DNA of 64,000 bases from DATFQE01 sp963738205 (GCA_963738205.1 CAVTVQ010000007.1:558001-622000), one strand, 5' to 3'. Shown: positions 8,540-17,618, counted from the first letter of the stretch. Numbers and translations: made by a program. The notes: generated by a model not told the origin, from the letters alone.

Positions 8540-9007
8540 TCACACCTCGCCGTCCCAGTAGTCGACCTTGCTCTCCCTGCGGACGAGCAGGTTGTCGCGA
8601 TCGTCGCCGGGCCAGACCCCGATCTTCTCGCTGTCGGGATAGACCGCGACCGACGGGTCGACCTTCGTCGACAGCATCAGCACGCGTGCCAGGTCACCGC
8701 TCCGATTTGTGATCTTGTGTGCGCCCTCCGGGCCTACGGGAAAGCAGACAGCGTCCCCCGGCTGGAGCTCGTCCTCACCCTCGGGGTGCCGGATCGTGGG
8801 ACGACCCTCGAGTACCAGCAGCCACTCCTCGTTGCCGTACTCGTAGTGGTACGGGCAATTGCTCTGACCCGGAGGGAGTTCATAGATCGTGCCGCCGATC
8901 ATCGTTGCCCCGATCGACGACCCGAAACGAACCATCCCGGCGCCGTAGCCGGCCGGATCGTCAGCGTCGTACTCTGCCTCGGCGGCGAAGACGTTCACGC
9001 GGCGCAT
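8540..9007 (-). CDS. Cupin-domain protein
   Basis: 155 residues with one double-stranded beta-helix. Metal-ligand candidates lie in CPYHYEYGNEEWLLVLEG (motif 1, H-x-H-like with Glu) and GDAVCFPVGPEGAHK (motif 2). Such small cupins are often sugar isomerases, dioxygenases or binding proteins, and the sequence does not decide which. Its ATG overlaps the stop of the PaaG-like gene (TGATG), so the two are translated together. That suggests a role on a CoA-thioester or aromatic intermediate, which is an inference. Confidence 0.8.
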   Translation of the reverse strand: MRRVNVFAAEAEYDADDPAGYGAGMVRFGSSIGATMIGGTIYELPPGQSNCPYHYEYGNEEWLLVLEGRPTIRHPEGEDELQPGDAVCFPVGPEGAHKITNRSGDLARVLMLSTKVDPSVAVYPDSEKIGVWPGDDRDNLLVRRESKVDYWDGEV

Positions 9008-9828
9008 CAACGGCCGATGAAACGCGGGTCGCGCTTCTCGAGGAACGCGGCCACGCCCTCGCGGAAGTCCTCGGTCTTCGTCGCGGCGGATTGGAGTTGC
9101 GCCTCGAACTCGAGCTGCTCCTCGAGCGTGCGGCCGGCGGCGCCGTCGAACAGGCGCTTCGTCATCCCGACGCCGCGGGTCGGGAGCGACGCGTAGGTCG
9201 CGGCGATCTCGGCCGCGCGACCGGCGAGCTCTTCGTCGTCGACGACCTCGTTGACGAGTCCCCAGGCGTGCGCGCGGCCTGCTGACAGGCTCCGACCCGA
9301 CGTCATCCACTCGAAGGCGCGCGCGTTGCCGAGCAGGCGGTGGATGAAGAACGAGCCGCCTGCGTCCGGCACGAGGCCGATGCTGATGAAGGCGGGCACG
9401 AAAGTGGCCGACTCGCCCGCGACCCGGATGTCGCACGCGCACGCGAGCGAGAGGCCCGCCCCGGCGGCAGCCCCGTTGATCGCCGCGATCACCGGCTTCT
9501 CGAGCGAGCGGATGGCGAGGACGTTCGGGTGGTAGTTGGAGCGCAGCCGGTCGGAGATGTCGTCGGGCGCGTCGCTGAACTCCGTCAGATCCTGGCCAAC
9601 GCAGAAGCCGCGTCCGGCTCCCGTGATCACGACCGCGCGGACGTCGTCGCCCCGCCCCTCTTTGAGCGCGGCACGCAGCGCCTGGTGCATCGCGGTGTTG
9701 AAGGCGTTGAGCTTGTCCGGCCGGTTGAGCGTGATCGTGAGGACGGCGCCCTCACGGCTCGTCAGCACCGGCTCGGTCTGCTGCTCTACCTGGGCCTCCG
9801 CCGGAGGCCCGGTCTCGACGTCGGACAT
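9007..9828 (-). CDS. paaG: PaaG-like enoyl-CoA isomerase (crotonase fold)
   Basis: 273 residues from ATG at 9828. The crotonase oxyanion-hole segments are RGFCVGQDL and NGAAAGAGLSLA. The following IGLVPDAGGSFF has the VPD-GG signature of PaaG-type isomerases, where Asp replaces the usual catalytic Glu. PaaG turns the ring epoxide into the oxepin-CoA. With paaABCD 2 kb away, that role is likely, though enoyl-CoA isomerases of other pathways share the motif. The ~30-residue N-terminal extension is acidic and looks disordered. Confidence 0.75.
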   Translation of the reverse strand: MSDVETGPPAEAQVEQQTEPVLTSREGAVLTITLNRPDKLNAFNTAMHQALRAALKEGRGDDVRAVVITGAGRGFCVGQDLTEFSDAPDDISDRLRSNYHPNVLAIRSLEKPVIAAINGAAAGAGLSLACACDIRVAGESATFVPAFISIGLVPDAGGSFFIHRLLGNARAFEWMTSGRSLSAGRAHAWGLVNEVVDDEELAGRAAEIAATYASLPTRGVGMTKRLFDGAAGRTLEEQLEFEAQLQSAATKTEDFREGVAAFLEKRDPRFIGR

Positions 9829-9983
9829 AGACGCAATCTTGGCGCATTCGCGCCACAGAGTCGCGCGCAACGATTCGGTAGCGTGATTCGAGGGACGGAA
9901 GCCCCGGGTGGGAGGGGCTCCAAGAGTGTCCATTCGGCGGTCGAGACCGAGGCAGACCAGCGGGCTGTTGCTAGCTTCGGCGC

Positions 9984-11006
9984 ATGGGCGGGCTGTTGTA
10001 CGTCGACGCCATCCTCGGCCCGGGTCGGTCGGAATCGGGCGCGGATGGGCGTGAGCAGTTTGATGAGGCCGAGGCGCTCGACGCATACTCGAGCGCAGTC
10101 ATCCGCGTTGCCGAACGGCTGTCGCCGTCGGTGGCGAACCTCCGCGTCGCCCGCCGAGTCCGAGGTGGACGCGTCGTTTCGGGCGGCGGCAGCGGTGTCG
10201 TGATCACGCCCGACGGCTTCCTCCTCACGTCGGCCCACGTCGTCGCCGGCGCGAGCGGAGGCACGCGCGCGTCCTTCTCGGACGGACGCGAGCTCGAACT
10301 CGAGCTCGTCGGCGCCGACGCGCTCTCCGACCTCGCCGTGCTCCGCGTCGATGGAGCCGACCTCCAGGCCGCGGAGCTCGGCGACGCGGATCGGCTGCGC
10401 GTCGGCCAGCTCGTGGTCGCGATCGGGAACCCGAACGGGTTCGGCGGCTCGGTCACTGCGGGCGTCGTCTCGGCGCTCGGCCGCTCCCTCCCGACGCGGT
10501 CGGGCTCGGCGACGAGGCTCGTCGAGAACGTGATTCAGACCGACGCGGCACTCAACCCGGGCAACTCGGGCGGGGCGCTCGCCGACGGGACGGGTCGCGT
10601 CGTGGGAATCAACACCGCCGTTGCCGGCGTCGGGCTCGGGCTTGCCGTGCCCATCAACGACGGCACGCGCAAGATCGTCGCCGCGCTCATGCAGGAGGGC
10701 CGCTTCCGCCGTGCCTACATCGGGATCGCGGGCGGTCCACGACCGTTGCCGCCGCGGCTCGCGAAGCAGCTCGATCAGGACTCGGCGGTCGAGGTCGTCG
10801 AGGTCGTCGAAGGGAGTCCGGCCGCGACAGCCGGACTGCGCGCCGAGGACCTGATCGTCGAGGTGGACGGCCGGCCGGTCGAGGGCGTCGACGACCTCCA
10901 GCGATTGATGGCCGGCGACCGGATCGGCCATGCGCTGCGGGCGACCGTCTTCCGCGACGGCCGCACGCTCACCGTCGAGCTGGTCCCGGACGAGCTCGCG
11001 GTCTAG
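9984..11006 (+). CDS. HtrA/DegP-type serine protease with PDZ domain, no signal peptide
   Basis: 340 residues: trypsin-like domain (residues ~35-230) with His85 (TSAHVV), Asp116 (LSDLAVL) and Ser195 (NPGNSGGAL) all present, then one PDZ domain (~250-335) for substrate recognition. HtrA proteins normally act in periplasm or at the membrane. Here the N-terminus (MGGLLYVDAILGPG) has no signal peptide or membrane anchor, so the enzyme would be cytosolic unless the true start lies upstream; no better start was seen. It diverges from the paaG-like gene. Confidence 0.85.
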   Translation: MGGLLYVDAILGPGRSESGADGREQFDEAEALDAYSSAVIRVAERLSPSVANLRVARRVRGGRVVSGGGSGVVITPDGFLLTSAHVVAGASGGTRASFSDGRELELELVGADALSDLAVLRVDGADLQAAELGDADRLRVGQLVVAIGNPNGFGGSVTAGVVSALGRSLPTRSGSATRLVENVIQTDAALNPGNSGGALADGTGRVVGINTAVAGVGLGLAVPINDGTRKIVAALMQEGRFRRAYIGIAGGPRPLPPRLAKQLDQDSAVEVVEVVEGSPAATAGLRAEDLIVEVDGRPVEGVDDLQRLMAGDRIGHALRATVFRDGRTLTVELVPDELAV

Positions 11007-11764
11007 CGTCCGCGGAACTGCGGCGCGCGCTTGTCGAGGAAGGCGCTCAGCCCCTCCTTGGCGTCCTCGGACGCGAACGCGAGGTACAGCGCACGCCGCT
11101 CGTACTCGAGCCCGAGGGTGAGGGTGCTCTCGTACGCGCGGTCGACGGCCTCCTTGGCCAGGCGGATCGCGACCTGCGGCTTGGCAGCGATCGCCCGCGC
11201 CACCCGTTTCGCCTCCTCGAGCCACGCCTCCTTGGCGACCACCCGCGAGACGAGCCCGGCGTCGAGCGCCTCGCGCGCGGTGAGAAAACGGCCGCTCAGG
11301 ATGACGTCCATGGCCACGGCCTTCCCGGCAACGCGCGTCCAGCGCTGCGTTCCCCCGGCGCCGGGGATGATCCCAAGGTTCGTCTCCGGTTGGCCGAGCT
11401 GTGCGGTCTCGGAGGCGACGATCACGTCGCACGCGAGCGCGAGCTCGCAGCCGCCGCCGAGGCAGTAGCCCGAGACGGCGGCGACGAGCGGCGTCCACAG
11501 CGCGCGGATCTCCTCCCAGCGGTCCATGCGCCGCTGGTAGTAGAGGTCGATCGGCGTCGCCCTCGACAGCTCGTCGATGTCAGCGCCCGCAGCGAACGCG
11601 CGCTCCGAGCCGCCGATCACGATCGCACGGATCGCGTCCTCGGCGTCCAGCTCCTTCAGCGCCGTGGCGAGCTCGTCCATCAGCTCGGTCGACAGCGCGT
11701 TGAGCTGCTTCGGGCGGTTGAGGAGCACGACCGCGATCGCCTCCTCGCGCTCGACCAGGATCAG
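11003..11764 (-). CDS. Enoyl-CoA hydratase (crotonase family), apparent CTG start
   Basis: 253 residues ending FLDKRAPQFRGR. Motifs: ERAFAAGADI and GYCLGGGCELAL (oxyanion hole), and GQPETNLGIIPGAGG with both catalytic Glu positions, so a true hydratase such as the PaaF/EchA type. Upstream of ILVEREEA no ATG, GTG or TTG exists in frame for many codons. A CTG at 11764-11762 overlaps the TGA of the preceding gene (CTGA), mirroring the GTGA couplings elsewhere, so it was chosen as start. Downstream alternatives would remove the first beta strand. Confidence 0.8.
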   Translation of the reverse strand: MILVEREEAIAVVLLNRPKQLNALSTELMDELATALKELDAEDAIRAIVIGGSERAFAAGADIDELSRATPIDLYYQRRMDRWEEIRALWTPLVAAVSGYCLGGGCELALACDVIVASETAQLGQPETNLGIIPGAGGTQRWTRVAGKAVAMDVILSGRFLTAREALDAGLVSRVVAKEAWLEEAKRVARAIAAKPQVAIRLAKEAVDRAYESTLTLGLEYERRALYLAFASEDAKEGLSAFLDKRAPQFRGR

Positions 11765-12567
11765 CGGTTCAGGAATCGCTCGATCGCCTCCTTCGCCTCG
11801 TCGTTCAGCATCGAGAGCGCGAGCCAATCGCGCGCGTGCCCGACGGTCTCGTGCCAGGAGATGTCTCGCCACCAGTTGAGCTGCTGCTTCGCGTAGCGCG
11901 TCGTCTCCGGCAGCTTGTCGGCGAGCTTGTCCGCGACCTCGTCCACCTTGGCGTCCAGCTCGTCGGCCGGCACCGCCCAGTTGACGAGGCCCCACTCTGC
12001 GGCCTGGGCGGCGGGGACCTCGTCGCAGAGCAGGATGATCTCCCGCGCTCGGCGGTCGCCGACCATGATCGGCAGCCACTGCGTCGCGCCGCCGGCCGGC
12101 ACCGAGCCATGCTCCAGCCCGACGTGGCGGATGAAGGCATCATCGACCATGACGCTGAGGTCGCAGGCCATCTGCAGCTCGTTGCCGCCGCCGACGGCGA
12201 TCCCGTTCACGCGCGCAAGTGTGGGCTTGCCGATCTCCCGCAGCCGGTCGTGCATGTCCTTGAAGGCGCCGAACCACTTCCAGTACTCGCGCGAGTTGCC
12301 GACGAGGTCGACGCCCCATGCCCGCAGGTCGGCGCCGACGCAGAAGGCGCGACCCGTGCCGGTGACGACGACGACGCGGATCTCGTCGTCCCAGGACGCG
12401 TCCTCGCACGCCCGCGCGATCTCGCGCAGCATCTGGAAGTCGAAGGCGTTCAGGACTTCGGGACGATCGAGGCGGATCGTCGCGCGGGGCGGCGCCTTCT
12501 CGTAGACGATCCGCTCGAAGCCGAGCTCCTCGGGCGCGACCGGCCGCGGCTGCGCGGGCTCCGGCAC
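11761..12567 (-). CDS. Enoyl-CoA hydratase/isomerase family protein
   Basis: 268 residues from GTG at 12567, which overlaps the stop of the EthD gene (TAGTG). Crotonase motifs are RAFCVGADLRAWG and NGIAVGGGNELQMA, and HVGLEHGSVPAGG lines the active site with one Glu. The C-terminal helical part (WWRDISWHETVG) differs from the neighbouring hydratase, so it is a distinct member and not a recent duplicate. Substrate is unknown; the string EthD-ECH-ECH suggests one CoA-dependent degradation route. Confidence 0.8.
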   Translation of the reverse strand: MPEPAQPRPVAPEELGFERIVYEKAPPRATIRLDRPEVLNAFDFQMLREIARACEDASWDDEIRVVVVTGTGRAFCVGADLRAWGVDLVGNSREYWKWFGAFKDMHDRLREIGKPTLARVNGIAVGGGNELQMACDLSVMVDDAFIRHVGLEHGSVPAGGATQWLPIMVGDRRAREIILLCDEVPAAQAAEWGLVNWAVPADELDAKVDEVADKLADKLPETTRYAKQQLNWWRDISWHETVGHARDWLALSMLNDEAKEAIERFLNR

Positions 12568-12845
12568 TACTCGACTTCGGCGAAGTGGACGTGGAACGGA
12601 ATGCCCATGTCCATCGCGTCCTTGCCCGTCTCCATGAACTCGGGCGTCTTGCTCGCCGCCTTGAAGCTCTCCATGTCCGGGAAGTCCATCTCGCCGAAGA
12701 ATTTGTACTTGGGCTCGCCGAAGGGGGCTCCGAAGACGCGGCCGTGGCGGTACGTGCCCCCCTCGACCTGCCGGCACAGGTCGGCATGGTGCTCGACCCG
12801 GTCGGGAGGCGGCTCCGCCTCGTAGAGGACGAACATTCGGACCAT
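12567..12845 (-). CDS. EthD-domain (dimeric alpha/beta barrel) protein
   Basis: 92 residues with an excellent ribosome site (AAGGAGG, six bases before ATG at 12845). The sequence (VRMFVLYEAEPPPDRVEHHADLC, KYKFFGEMDFPDMESFKAA) fits the ferredoxin-like EthD/REDY barrel. Such small proteins accompany oxygenases and CoA-pathway enzymes, but their chemistry is poorly known. It is the first gene of a three-gene overlapped operon with two crotonase genes. Confidence 0.78.
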   Translation of the reverse strand: MVRMFVLYEAEPPPDRVEHHADLCRQVEGGTYRHGRVFGAPFGEPKYKFFGEMDFPDMESFKAASKTPEFMETGKDAMDMGIPFHVHFAEVE

Positions 12846-12893
12846 CGACTTCCTCCTTCGTCGGGGACGGCGCGGAGCGTATAGCTTGGCCGC

Positions 12894-13343
12894 GTGTCGA
12901 GCGGAACAGCCCTGGCGGTCGTGATCACCGTGACCTCCGGGCTCGCGGGCGGCGTCCAAGCGGCGGTGATGGGCGAGCTCGGCCAGCGCGTCGGCGTCGC
13001 GCCCGCCTTGGCCTTCTCGGTGCTCGTGTCGGCCGCGTTCGCGATCGCCACGCTGCTCGTCTGGGAGCGGAGCTTCGCCGGCCTGAAGTCGGTTGCGCAC
13101 CAACCCGCGTGGCTGTGGATCGGCGGGTTGATGAGCGTCTACATCGTCCTGGCGATCACGATCGCAACGCCGCGGATCGGCGTCGCCGCAACGATCGGGT
13201 TCGTGATCGCGGGCAACCTCGTCATGGCCTCGGCGATCGACCGCTGGGGGCTGCTCGCCCAGGACCAGATCCCGATCACCTGGCACCGCCTGCTCGGCCT
13301 TGCGCTGCTCGCTGCGGGCTCGGCACTCACGCTGCGCACGTGA
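12894..13343 (+). CDS. DMT-superfamily membrane protein of the YdcZ type
   Basis: 149 residues, GTG start, with about five hydrophobic segments (starting ALAVVITVTSGLAGG and ending LLGLALLAAGSALTLR). The GVQAAVMGELGQRVG loop and the IGVAATIGFVIAGN repeat are typical of the half-size DMT transporter family (YdcZ). Such proteins are thought to dimerise to make a transporter; the substrate is unknown. The stop overlaps the Nudix start (GTGA). Confidence 0.8.
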   Translation: MSSGTALAVVITVTSGLAGGVQAAVMGELGQRVGVAPALAFSVLVSAAFAIATLLVWERSFAGLKSVAHQPAWLWIGGLMSVYIVLAITIATPRIGVAATIGFVIAGNLVMASAIDRWGLLAQDQIPITWHRLLGLALLAAGSALTLRT

Positions 13344-13820
13344 CCGTCGTCGCGCGCGAAGGCGTGCGTGCGGTCGTGCTCGATCCCGACAACCGCATCC
13401 TGCTCGTGCGCTTCGTCAACCCCGAGTCGGGCGAGGAGTTCTGGGCCACGCCGGGCGGCGGCGTCGACCCCGGCGAAGGGCTCGACGCCGCGCTCCGCCG
13501 CGAGCTCCGTGAGGAGACCGGGCTCGTGGAGGTCGAGATCGGGCCGGTGGTCTGGACGCGGCGGCATGTCTTCCCCTGGGCGGGCAGAACGCTCGATCAG
13601 AGCGAGCTGATCGCGCTGGTGCGTGTGAACGCGTTCGAACCGACGCCCCTACTCACCGCGGAGCAGCTCCGCAACGAGGGCGTCCATGAGTTGCGCTGGT
13701 GGACACTTGGTGAACTGGAGGCCTCGGAGCGCTAACTTCGCGCCGAGGCGTATCGTCCGTTTCCTACGACAGCTGCTCGAGGAGGGCGCACCCCCGGCGC
13801 CGATCGACGTCGGCGTCTGA
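13340..13820 (+). CDS. Nudix hydrolase, frameshifted near its C-terminus
   Basis: A housekeeping-type Nudix phosphohydrolase. The Nudix box is complete: GGVDPGEGLDAALRRELREETG. In the first frame the protein stops at 13735 after LGELEASER. The next frame continues without gap as FAPRRIVRFLRQLLEEG and ends PIDVGV at 13820, the kind of C-terminus this subfamily usually has. Total length is 3n+1, so one extra base around 13730 explains it. The catalytic box is upstream of the break, so even the short form may work. Confidence 0.75.
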
Positions 13821-13842
13821 GGGGCCCTCGGAAGGAGGAGGC

Positions 13843-14211
13843 ATGGCAGGCAAGGTGGTACACGTGGAGATCCCGGCACAGGACTCGGCCCAGGCGACGG
13901 AGTTCTTTGGCGCACTGTTCGGGTGGCAGTTCCAGAGCTACGGCGACCAGGACTACCACATGACCCAGTTCGACGAGAGCTCCGGAGCCGCCATCTCAGG
14001 CGGCGATACGAGCCATAACCCGGTCGTCTACTTCGACACCGACGACATCGACGCGTCGATCGCCAAGGTGAAGGAGCTCGGCGGCTCGGCCGAGGACAAG
14101 ATGCCCGTCCCGGGCATGGGCTGGTTCGTGGCCTGCAAGGACAACCAGGGCACGTCCTTCAGCCTCTGGCAGTCGGACGAGTCGGCGCCGATGCCCGAGG
14201 GGATGGGCTAG
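13843..14211 (+). CDS. VOC (glyoxalase/bleomycin-resistance fold) protein
   Basis: 122 residues with ATG at 13843 behind a strong GGAAGGAGGAGG site. The N-terminal VVHVEIPAQDSAQATEFFGALFGW and the C-terminal GMGWFVACKDNQGTSFSLWQ are the two halves of a beta-alpha-beta-beta-beta VOC domain. Probable metal positions include His in the first strand. This subgroup is usually annotated as lactoylglutathione lyase-like without known substrate. Confidence 0.82.
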   Translation: MAGKVVHVEIPAQDSAQATEFFGALFGWQFQSYGDQDYHMTQFDESSGAAISGGDTSHNPVVYFDTDDIDASIAKVKELGGSAEDKMPVPGMGWFVACKDNQGTSFSLWQSDESAPMPEGMG

Positions 14212-14819
14212 GCCCGAGGTCGCTCCTCCATGCGCCGGATCCAGGCCTCGAGACGCGGGCAGCGACCGTCGAGCCGTTGCTGCTCGACCAGGATGCGGTG
14301 GAAGAGCTCCTCGTCGTCGGGATCGTGGAGCACCGCGTACTTGAGGAAGGGGAACGCGACGCAGTCGGCGACGCCGAAGTCGCCGAAGAGGTAGTCACGG
14401 CCCTGGAGTAGAGCCTCGAAGCGGTCGAGCGCTGCGGTGATCTCGCCGCGGAGGCGCTCGACCGTTTCGCGGTCGGGCTCGGCCTTGCCGAGCTCGGCCT
14501 CCAGCTCGTTCGGCGGCCGCTTCCAGACCCGGTTGAACCAGTCGACGAACACCTCTACCTCGGCCCGCCGCGCCGGGTCGCGCGGATAGAGCGGCGGCTC
14601 GGGCTGAAGCCGCTCGAGCTCCTCCAGGATCGCCGTCGAGTCCACGAGCATGCGGCCGTCGAGCTCCAGCACCGGAACGAGCGCCTGTCCGGTGAGCCGC
14701 TCGACCTTGCTGCGGTCGGCCGGGTCGACGTCGACCCACTCCACCTGCAGGCCCTTGTGCGCCAGCGCGAGCGCGACCCGCTCGACGTTCGTCGAGAACG
14801 GGATCCGCCAGATCCTCAA
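14208..14819 (-). CDS. Glutathione S-transferase-like protein
   Basis: 203 residues. The N-terminal ~75 residues form a thioredoxin-like domain (IWRIPFSTNVERVALALAHKG, QALVPVLELDG, VDSTAILEEL), and an all-helical C-terminal domain follows. TTG at 14819 overlaps the stop of the molybdenum hydroxylase large subunit (TTGA), so it is the last gene of that operon. A link to purine oxidation is not known. Actinobacteria mostly lack glutathione, so the thiol partner is uncertain. Confidence 0.8.
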   Translation of the reverse strand: MRIWRIPFSTNVERVALALAHKGLQVEWVDVDPADRSKVERLTGQALVPVLELDGRMLVDSTAILEELERLQPEPPLYPRDPARRAEVEVFVDWFNRVWKRPPNELEAELGKAEPDRETVERLRGEITAALDRFEALLQGRDYLFGDFGVADCVAFPFLKYAVLHDPDDEELFHRILVEQQRLDGRCPRLEAWIRRMEERPRA

Positions 14820-17035
14820 AGCGCGACGATGTCGTCCGGCTTGACCGGCACCCGGGTCAGCTCACGGCCCGTCGCGTCGCGCAGCGCGGCGACGATGGCG
14901 GCGGTCGACACGACGGTCGGCGGTTCGCCCACGCCTTTGACGCCGAAGGGCGCGTCCGGCTCCGGGTCCTCGATGAGCACCGACTGGACCGGCGGCATGT
15001 CGAGAGTCGTGGGAATCAGGTAGTCGGTGAAGCTCGCGTTCGTGATCAGGCCGTCGCGCGTCTGGATCTCCTCCATCAACGCGAGCCCCAGGCCCTGGGC
15101 CGTGCCGCCCTCGATCTGGCCCTCGACGGCCTTCGGGTTGACGGCGCGGCCGATGTCCTGCGCGGTCCCGATCCACACGACGCGGGTGAGCCCGAGCTCG
15201 ACGTCGACCTCCGCGACCACGCGCATGGCCGCGCACGCGAAGGCGACGTGCGAGCGTTCTCCGGTCGTCTGACCGGTCTCCGGATCGAGCGGGAACGTGC
15301 GCGCGTGGCGGTACTCGCGCTCCACGTCGACCTCGGCGCCGCCCACGGCCTTCCGCTCCTCGAGCGCCGCACGACAGGCAGCCTGGACGGCGCCGGCGGC
15401 CATCCACGTCATCCGGGAGGCGGAGGCCGAGCCGGCAGAGCCAACGGTCGCGGTCGTGTGCGATGCGAGGACGACATCGTCCGTGCCGAGCTCCTCGCCC
15501 GCCACCTGCAGCAGGACGTTGCTGACGCCCTGCCCGACCTCGGCGGCAGCGCAGTGGACCTCGGCGCTGCCGTCCGCGCGGAGCACCACGCGGGCCGTGC
15601 AGTAGTCGTCGAAGCCCTCGGAGTAGCAGATGTTCTTGAACCCGACCGCGAAGCCGACGCCCCGCTTGACGCCCTCGCCGCGGGTCGTGTTGCCCGCGCC
15701 GCCCGGCAGGCGGATCGCGTCGCGCGGGAGCTCCTCGGGCTCGGGGAGCGGGAGCTCGGCGGCCTTGCGGATCACCTCGGCGACCGGCATCGAGCCGGTC
15801 ACCTTCTGGCCCGTCGGCAGCGTGTCGCCCGGCGCGAGCGCGTTCCGGAGGCGCAACTCCACCGGATCGATCCCGAGCTCGACGGCCAGCTTGTCCATCT
15901 GCGCCTCGGCCGCGAAGCAGGTCTGGACCGCGCCGAAGCCGCGCATCGCGCCGCACGGCGGGTTGTTGGTGTAGACGCAACTGCCCTCGAGCAGTGCGTT
16001 CTCGACGGCGTAGGGCCCGATCGCGAACGAGCACGCGTTCGAGACGACCGCGGTCGAGCTGGAGGCGTACGCGCCCCCGTCGAGGACGATGCGCATGCGG
16101 ACGTTGACGAGCTTGCCGTCGCGGTTGGCGCGGTGCTCGAACCAGATGCGCGCGGGGTGACGGTGGACGTGCCCATAGAAGGACTCCTCGCGCGTGTAGA
16201 CCATCTTCACCGGCCGGCTCGTGTGCAGGGCGAGCATGGCGCCGTGGATCTGCATCGAGAGATCCTCGCGGCCGCCGAACGCACCGCCGACCCCGGCGAG
16301 GTGGATGCGCACTTGCTCCTTGGGAAGGCCGAGGCAGGGCGCGACCTGGTCGCGGTCGACGTGCAGCCACTGCGTCGCGACGTAGACGTCGACGCCGCCC
16401 TCGCCGTCGGGCACCGCGAGGCCCGACTCCGGCCCGAGGAAGGCCTGATCCTGGATGCCCAACTCGTACACGCCGCTGACGGACACGTCTCCCTCCGCGT
16501 CCGGGTCGCCGTGGCGGATGACGATTGAGCGGACGACGTTCGGACGCGGGTCCTCGCGGTAGCCGTGGCCGTCGGTCCAGCGCTGTGGATGGATCGGCTC
16601 CTGTTCGACGGCACGCTCGGGGTCGACGACGGGCTCGAGCGGCTCGAACTCGACCCTGACGGCGGCGGCGGCGCGGCGTGCCTGCTCGGGATGCTCGGCG
16701 GCCACGAGGACGATCGGCTCGCCGTAGTAGCGCGCCCGCTCGAAGGCGAGCACCGGCTGGTCGGGAAACTCGAGCCCGTAGCGCTTCTCGCCTGGGACGT
16801 CGTCGTGCGTGAGGACGGCGTGGACCCCCGGCATCGCGACTGCCTCGGAGATGTCGACCTCCCTGATCAGGGCGTGTGCGTGCGGGCTGCGGACGGTGTG
16901 ACCCCACAGCATCCCGGCGGCGAACAGGTCGCTCGAGTACGCGAACTCGCCCGTCACCTTCGGGATCCCGTCCACGCGCTTGACGCTCTCGCCGACGCGC
17001 CCGACCTCGAGCTTGCGCGCGGTCGTCGTGCTCAA
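14816..17035 (-). CDS. Molybdenum hydroxylase large subunit (xanthine dehydrogenase type)
   Basis: 739 residues from TTG at 17035; an ATG at 17086 would add a Gly/Arg-rich stretch that is really a hairpin region. The Mo-cofactor segments are visible: GVGGAFGGRED, GAMRGFGAVQ, GQGVSNVLLQ, and the catalytic Glu in GVKGVGEPPTV. It oxidises hypoxanthine/xanthine or a related heterocycle using water. It is followed by a GST-like gene and preceded by the 2Fe-2S and FAD subunit genes. Diverging adenine deaminase and urate-pathway genes make purine oxidation the likely role; carbon monoxide dehydrogenase-type active-site motifs were not seen. Confidence 0.88.
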   Translation of the reverse strand: MSTTTARKLEVGRVGESVKRVDGIPKVTGEFAYSSDLFAAGMLWGHTVRSPHAHALIREVDISEAVAMPGVHAVLTHDDVPGEKRYGLEFPDQPVLAFERARYYGEPIVLVAAEHPEQARRAAAAVRVEFEPLEPVVDPERAVEQEPIHPQRWTDGHGYREDPRPNVVRSIVIRHGDPDAEGDVSVSGVYELGIQDQAFLGPESGLAVPDGEGGVDVYVATQWLHVDRDQVAPCLGLPKEQVRIHLAGVGGAFGGREDLSMQIHGAMLALHTSRPVKMVYTREESFYGHVHRHPARIWFEHRANRDGKLVNVRMRIVLDGGAYASSSTAVVSNACSFAIGPYAVENALLEGSCVYTNNPPCGAMRGFGAVQTCFAAEAQMDKLAVELGIDPVELRLRNALAPGDTLPTGQKVTGSMPVAEVIRKAAELPLPEPEELPRDAIRLPGGAGNTTRGEGVKRGVGFAVGFKNICYSEGFDDYCTARVVLRADGSAEVHCAAAEVGQGVSNVLLQVAGEELGTDDVVLASHTTATVGSAGSASASRMTWMAAGAVQAACRAALEERKAVGGAEVDVEREYRHARTFPLDPETGQTTGERSHVAFACAAMRVVAEVDVELGLTRVVWIGTAQDIGRAVNPKAVEGQIEGGTAQGLGLALMEEIQTRDGLITNASFTDYLIPTTLDMPPVQSVLIEDPEPDAPFGVKGVGEPPTVVSTAAIVAALRDATGRELTRVPVKPDDIVAL

Positions 17036-17050
17036 GCGCCAGCCCCGCCT

Positions 17051-17070
17051 TCCCCACCCTTGGGTGGGGA
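17051..17070 (-). promoter_or_regulatory. GC-rich hairpin between 2Fe-2S and Mo subunit genes
   Basis: TCCCCACCC and its complement are separated by only two bases. It lies in the single sizeable gap (17036-17159) of an otherwise overlapping operon, 16 bp before the large-subunit start. No U-tract follows. It could stabilise or attenuate mRNA between the subunits; this is inferred. Confidence 0.4.
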
Positions 17071-17159
17071 GTCGTCCACCCGCCACCCGCCGCTGACGCT
17101 ACCCGCCAACGCGCGACCGGACCGCATCCGGGTTGTGCCGATTTCGTGCCGATTCGTCC

Positions 17160-17618
17160 TCACGCGCGCGCCGCCGCCAGTCGGACCGCGTCGAAGATCT
17201 TCGCGTAGCCGGTGCAGCGGCAGAGGTTGCCGGAGAGCGCCTCGCGGATCTCGTACTCGCTCGGCGCCGGGTTGTGCACGAGCAGGTCGGCGGTTGCGAC
17301 CACGAGGCCCGGCGTGCAAAACCCGCACTGCACGGCCCCGGCCTCCACGAACGCCTCCTGGACGCGATGCAGCCGTCCGTTCTCCGCCAGCCCTTCGACC
17401 GTGACCACGTCGTGCCCCTCGGCCTGCGCACCCAGGACGAGGCACGCACAGACGAGCGTCCCGTCGAGCAGCACGGAGCAGGAGCCGCACTCGCCCTGCT
17501 CGCACGCGTTCTTCGAACCCGGCAGCCCGAGCCGTTCGCGCAGCACGTACAGGAGGCTCTCGCCCGGCCAGACCTCGGTCTCGCGCTCCTCGCCGTTCAC
17601 GCGCATGGAGACCCTCAC
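17160..17618 (-). CDS. Molybdenum hydroxylase 2Fe-2S subunit
   Basis: 152 residues. The first cluster motif is CEQGECGSC with a later Cys (plant-ferredoxin type); the second is CGFC with CRC in LSGNLCRCTGY. It carries electrons from the Mo centre to FAD. GTG at 17618 overlaps the stop of the FAD subunit (GTGA); a GTG nine bases upstream is less likely. Size and motif spacing match the family. Confidence 0.92.
   Translation of the reverse strand: MRVSMRVNGEERETEVWPGESLLYVLRERLGLPGSKNACEQGECGSCSVLLDGTLVCACLVLGAQAEGHDVVTVEGLAENGRLHRVQEAFVEAGAVQCGFCTPGLVVATADLLVHNPAPSEYEIREALSGNLCRCTGYAKIFDAVRLAAARA

Noticed and set aside
17036..17086. Upstream ATG extension of the molybdenum hydroxylase large subunit
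   Set aside because: The extension would translate a GC-rich hairpin and adds a Gly/Arg stretch unlike the family; TTG at 17035 gives the normal N-terminus.
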